From the NCBI GenBank assembly GCA_023410535.1, contig JAEYPR010000003.1:1-64000 (forward strand): 64,000 nt of DNA. The letters are read 5' to 3'. Source of the stretch: Bacillota bacterium (lineage in GTDB: Bacteria > Bacillota > UBA4882 > UBA8346). The notes beneath the pieces were generated by a model. That model worked only from the letters and a program-made list of their open reading frames with translations. It was not told the DNA's origin and made no database searches. The position numbers and the translations under genes are program-made. Each line of letters opens with the position of its first letter. The first letter of the stretch is position 1. Below are positions 61,818 to 64,000 of this stretch, piece after piece.

Positions 61818-62709
61818 CAGCTTCTCCTCCGATCGATTCCGGAAATGGGTCGCCAGCTAAACCCCGGCAGAAATCCGCGATCAATCCTAAAGCAACCCGC
61901 TTGCGGTAAACCGCGGTAGAACGTTGGTCGTCAATCGGCTGGATCAACGGTTCGTATCCCGCCATAAACTCAGGAAGCAATCCCGGCAATTGTCGGGTGC
62001 TCCGTCCCAACAGCCGGCCTTCCAGCGCGGCATCCCGCACCACCCGCGGCGCAACCGCGCCGCAGGCGATCCGGAGATCGATCAAGCGGCCGCCCCGTTG
62101 TTCCGCCAAAGCGGCGATCGACACTTTGGCAAGGGCGTCGGCCTTACGGGTGCCGACTTTTTGATAGTATTGGGTTTGATACCTTGTCGGCGTTAACGGA
62201 ATTTCAATCGCTGTCAAAAGTTCGTTGGAGGCTAAGGCAATCCGACCCGGTCCCAAAATAAAATCCTGGATGGGCAGCACGATAACCAGTTCCTCCACCG
62301 TACTACGCAGTACCACCGAAGCTCCCAACGCATATAACGGGGGTAACGTGTCGGCGGCCGGGGAGGCATTGCAGATATTTCCGCCCAGGGTCGCCCGGTT
62401 GCGGATGGCGGGTGAAGCCATTAAACAGACGGCCTGCCGCAACACCTCCGGCACCAGCGGGTGTTCCGCGATCGCTCGCAAGGTCACGCCCGCCCCAATC
62501 GTCAACCGTTCATTCCCAACCGCGAGGGTTTGCAATTCAGCGACCTGATTCAGCAATACCACCGGTTCGGTGAAGCAGGGCGGCAGACCCGACCAATTCC
62601 GCCGCCGCACCATTAGGTCGGTGCCCCCCGCCAACAGCACCGCCGGTTGCTGTTCCCGTAAAATATTCAGGACTTCCGCGACGGTTCGCGGTTGAAAGGA
62701 CGTTACCAT
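61786..62709 (-). CDS. FAD-binding subunit, upstream hydroxylase set
   Basis: This 307-aa protein is the XdhB/CoxM-type FAD subunit. It has VLLAGGTDLMVRRRNWSG, LTIGAGVTLRAIAEHPL, the conserved IRNRATLGGNICNASPAADT, VGTRKADALAKVSIAAL and the C-terminal RSTAVYRKRVALGL. Both FAD loops are canonical, unlike the partner in the downstream set. It overlaps the 2Fe-2S gene by 7 nt and the dehydrogenase gene by 32 nt. Together they read leftwards as one tightly packed unit. Confidence 0.93.
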   Translation of the reverse strand: MVTSFQPRTVAEVLNILREQQPAVLLAGGTDLMVRRRNWSGLPPCFTEPVVLLNQVAELQTLAVGNERLTIGAGVTLRAIAEHPLVPEVLRQAVCLMASPAIRNRATLGGNICNASPAADTLPPLYALGASVVLRSTVEELVIVLPIQDFILGPGRIALASNELLTAIEIPLTPTRYQTQYYQKVGTRKADALAKVSIAALAEQRGGRLIDLRIACGAVAPRVVRDAALEGRLLGRSTRQLPGLLPEFMAGYEPLIQPIDDQRSTAVYRKRVALGLIADFCRGLAGDPFPESIGGEADAAFDKYRGD

Positions 62710-63185
62710 AATCCCTCACCTCGCTCCGCGGCTAAGCCGATTGCGGCGACAATCATGCCATATCCGGTACAGCGGCAGAGATTGCCGGAGAGAGCTTCGC
62801 GGATCGCGAGCGGCGTCGGATGCGGATTGCGCCGCAGCAACGCTTCGGCCGCCAGCACCATCCCCGGCGTGCAGAAACCGCATTGCACCGCCCCGGCGTC
62901 ACTGAACGCTTGCGCCAAGACCTGAAACCGGGCGTTTTCCCGGAAACCCTCGATCGTCAGCACCGCTTGACCGGCGACGCTGGCTACCGGCGTCAGACAG
63001 GAGTTGACCAGCCAACCGTCGATCAACACCGCGCACGCGCCGCATTCTCCCTCACCGCAACCTTCCTTGGGGCCGGTCAGGCCGCAATCCTCCCGCAACA
63101 CATCCAGTAGACGCCGGAGCGGATTGGTCGTCACGGTGACGGTCCGATTGTTCAGCGTGAATTCAATCCGCTGTTCCACTGCCAC
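62703..63185 (-). CDS. [2Fe-2S] subunit, upstream hydroxylase set
   Basis: This 160-aa protein has both cluster sites: KEGCGEGECGACAVLIDGWL with a later Cys at NSC, and VQCGFCTPGM with NLCRCTGYGM. The cysteine pattern of the first site is the usual GCGEGECGAC of xanthine dehydrogenases. ATG 63185 overlaps the large-subunit stop by about 23 nt. It should pass electrons to the FAD subunit encoded next. It is distinct in sequence from the 58717 protein, so the two sets are different enzymes. Confidence 0.93.
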   Translation of the reverse strand: MAVEQRIEFTLNNRTVTVTTNPLRRLLDVLREDCGLTGPKEGCGEGECGACAVLIDGWLVNSCLTPVASVAGQAVLTIEGFRENARFQVLAQAFSDAGAVQCGFCTPGMVLAAEALLRRNPHPTPLAIREALSGNLCRCTGYGMIVAAIGLAAERGEGLW

Positions 63186-64000
63186 GATCCATCGCCTCCA
63201 TTACGTATTCCGGGGTGATCGGCAACTGCCGGATTGGAATCCCCAAGGCCTGGCTGACCGCAGCCGCCAAGGCTGGAGCCGCCCCGATCAAGGTTAATTC
63301 TCCGGCGCCTTTGGCGCCGAAGGGGCCCCGTTCGTAAGGATTGTCAATCAACTCACTCGCAATGGCCGGACAGTCCAGCGCGGTCGGAATGATATAATCG
63401 GTGAGATTTTTTTGGCGCAACCGCCCGTCCCGGCACTGCATGACTTCCAACGCTCCGTAGCCTAGACCTTGTAAAACGCCGCCCTCGATCTGCCCTTGAA
63501 TGATCCGTTCGTCAATGGCCGCTCCGACGTCAAACGCGGTCCAAACCCCTTTGATCGCCAACTCGTAGCTGACCGGATCGACCGCCACTTCGACGGCATT
63601 TACCCCCCAGGAATACGCCGGGTAGGCGTCGCCGCTGAAAAAACGGTCATCCCATTCCATCGTTTTTGGGTGTTCGTATTGCTGCACCACTTCCACCGGC
63701 TCAGTCGTCTCCGGCATAACCCCCAATTTTTCCGCCGCTTCTTCCAACAGCTTTCCGACGATCATAATGGAACGCGAAGCGACCGTCGGGCCGGAGTCCG
63801 GTACCCGGTCGGTATCGGGCAGATCGTAAACGACCTTTTCCAGCGGAATTCCCAGTTTAGCGCCGACAATCTTCCGGAACGTCGTTCGCAAACCCTGGCC
63901 CATATCGGTATTGGCCACCAAAATCTCCACCGTCCCCGCAGGGAACCGGCGCAGTTTGACCACAGCTTTGATATGATCCCGTTCTCCGGACCCGGTGAAC
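63163..64000 (-). CDS. molybdopterin-binding hydroxylase subunit, C-terminal part
   Basis: The window holds only the C-terminal 279 residues; the frame stays open to 64000 (FTGSGERDHIKAVVKLRRFP continues before position 63963). The family features are VEILVANTDMGQGLRTTFRK, GPTVASRSIMIVGKLL, YSWGVNAVEVAVDPVSYELA, IIQGQIEGGVLQGLGYG, and the active-site Glu in FGAKGAGELTLIGAAPAL, then LPITPEYVMEAM. It is the first visible gene of the leftward cluster. Its N-terminus and the cluster's promoter are beyond the window. Confidence 0.92.
   Translation of the reverse strand, partial: FTGSGERDHIKAVVKLRRFPAGTVEILVANTDMGQGLRTTFRKIVGAKLGIPLEKVVYDLPDTDRVPDSGPTVASRSIMIVGKLLEEAAEKLGVMPETTEPVEVVQQYEHPKTMEWDDRFFSGDAYPAYSWGVNAVEVAVDPVSYELAIKGVWTAFDVGAAIDERIIQGQIEGGVLQGLGYGALEVMQCRDGRLRQKNLTDYIIPTALDCPAIASELIDNPYERGPFGAKGAGELTLIGAAPALAAAVSQALGIPIRQLPITPEYVMEAMDRGSGTAD

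Overview
The window looks like chromosome from a spore-forming, probably anaerobic member of the Bacillota. The reasons are an orphan ypeB (a spore cortex-lytic partner), a glycerol-3-phosphate operon with the GlpP antiterminator, a serine-type T-box in front of serA, many TTG and GTG starts behind strong GGAGG ribosome binding sites, and molybdopterin hydroxylase genes with iron-sulfur partners. No rRNA or tRNA gene was recognised, so the placement rests on gene content and a genus cannot be named.

Region by region. Positions 1-4500 are an accessory, partly decayed zone. They hold the start of a leftward gene cut by the window edge, a 21-bp tandem repeat, a SymE-like protein, a small HTH regulator with an inverted-repeat operator, an orphan type I-C-like CRISPR array with a leader but no cas genes, an AT-rich beta-propeller lipoprotein and a frameshifted TniQ-like remnant. 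Positions 4500-12600 hold aroA and a signalling operon (a 72-aa protein, a PAS-GGDEF-HD-GYP protein, a PAS kinase with a damaged ATP site, and a NarX-type PAS kinase), preceded by a NarL-type regulator. Positions 12700-17560 are sbcDC. Positions 17690-21800 hold two secreted pectin enzymes (GH105 and PL9) around a DUF421 membrane protein.

Positions 22150-30500 carry housekeeping and envelope genes: a CCA-type tRNA nucleotidyltransferase, a BON-repeat protein, a polysaccharide deacetylase, a UPF0178 protein, a membrane sensor kinase, comB and a LytR-CpsA-Psr protein. A 42-bp tandem repeat follows. Then come a small unknown gene, serA with its T-box, ypeB, and the glpA-like/dehydrogenase/DUF1667/glpP/glpQ operon. 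The glp leader contains a terminator that is probably the GlpP target.

Positions 40500-53600 contain a propeller protein with a possible Sm-like N-terminus, two paralogous AT-rich lipoproteins, a very large chemoreceptor, a second DUF421 protein, a DUF4153 protein and a heterodimeric ABC exporter. Positions 53780-64000 are a molybdenum block. A MoaC-MOSC fusion and moaA run left and mogA runs right. A leftward cluster then carries two sets of xanthine-dehydrogenase-type subunits, a ThiS-like sulfur carrier and a dihydroorotate-dehydrogenase-like iron-sulfur protein. The cofactor genes plausibly supply the hydroxylases beside them.

The least explained signals are a roughly 125-bp intergenic element present twice (31.9 kb and 55.8 kb) with a 20-bp core match at 23.6 kb, a family of 21-bp-period repeats at three loci, and a dedicated ThiS-like carrier inside the hydroxylase cluster.
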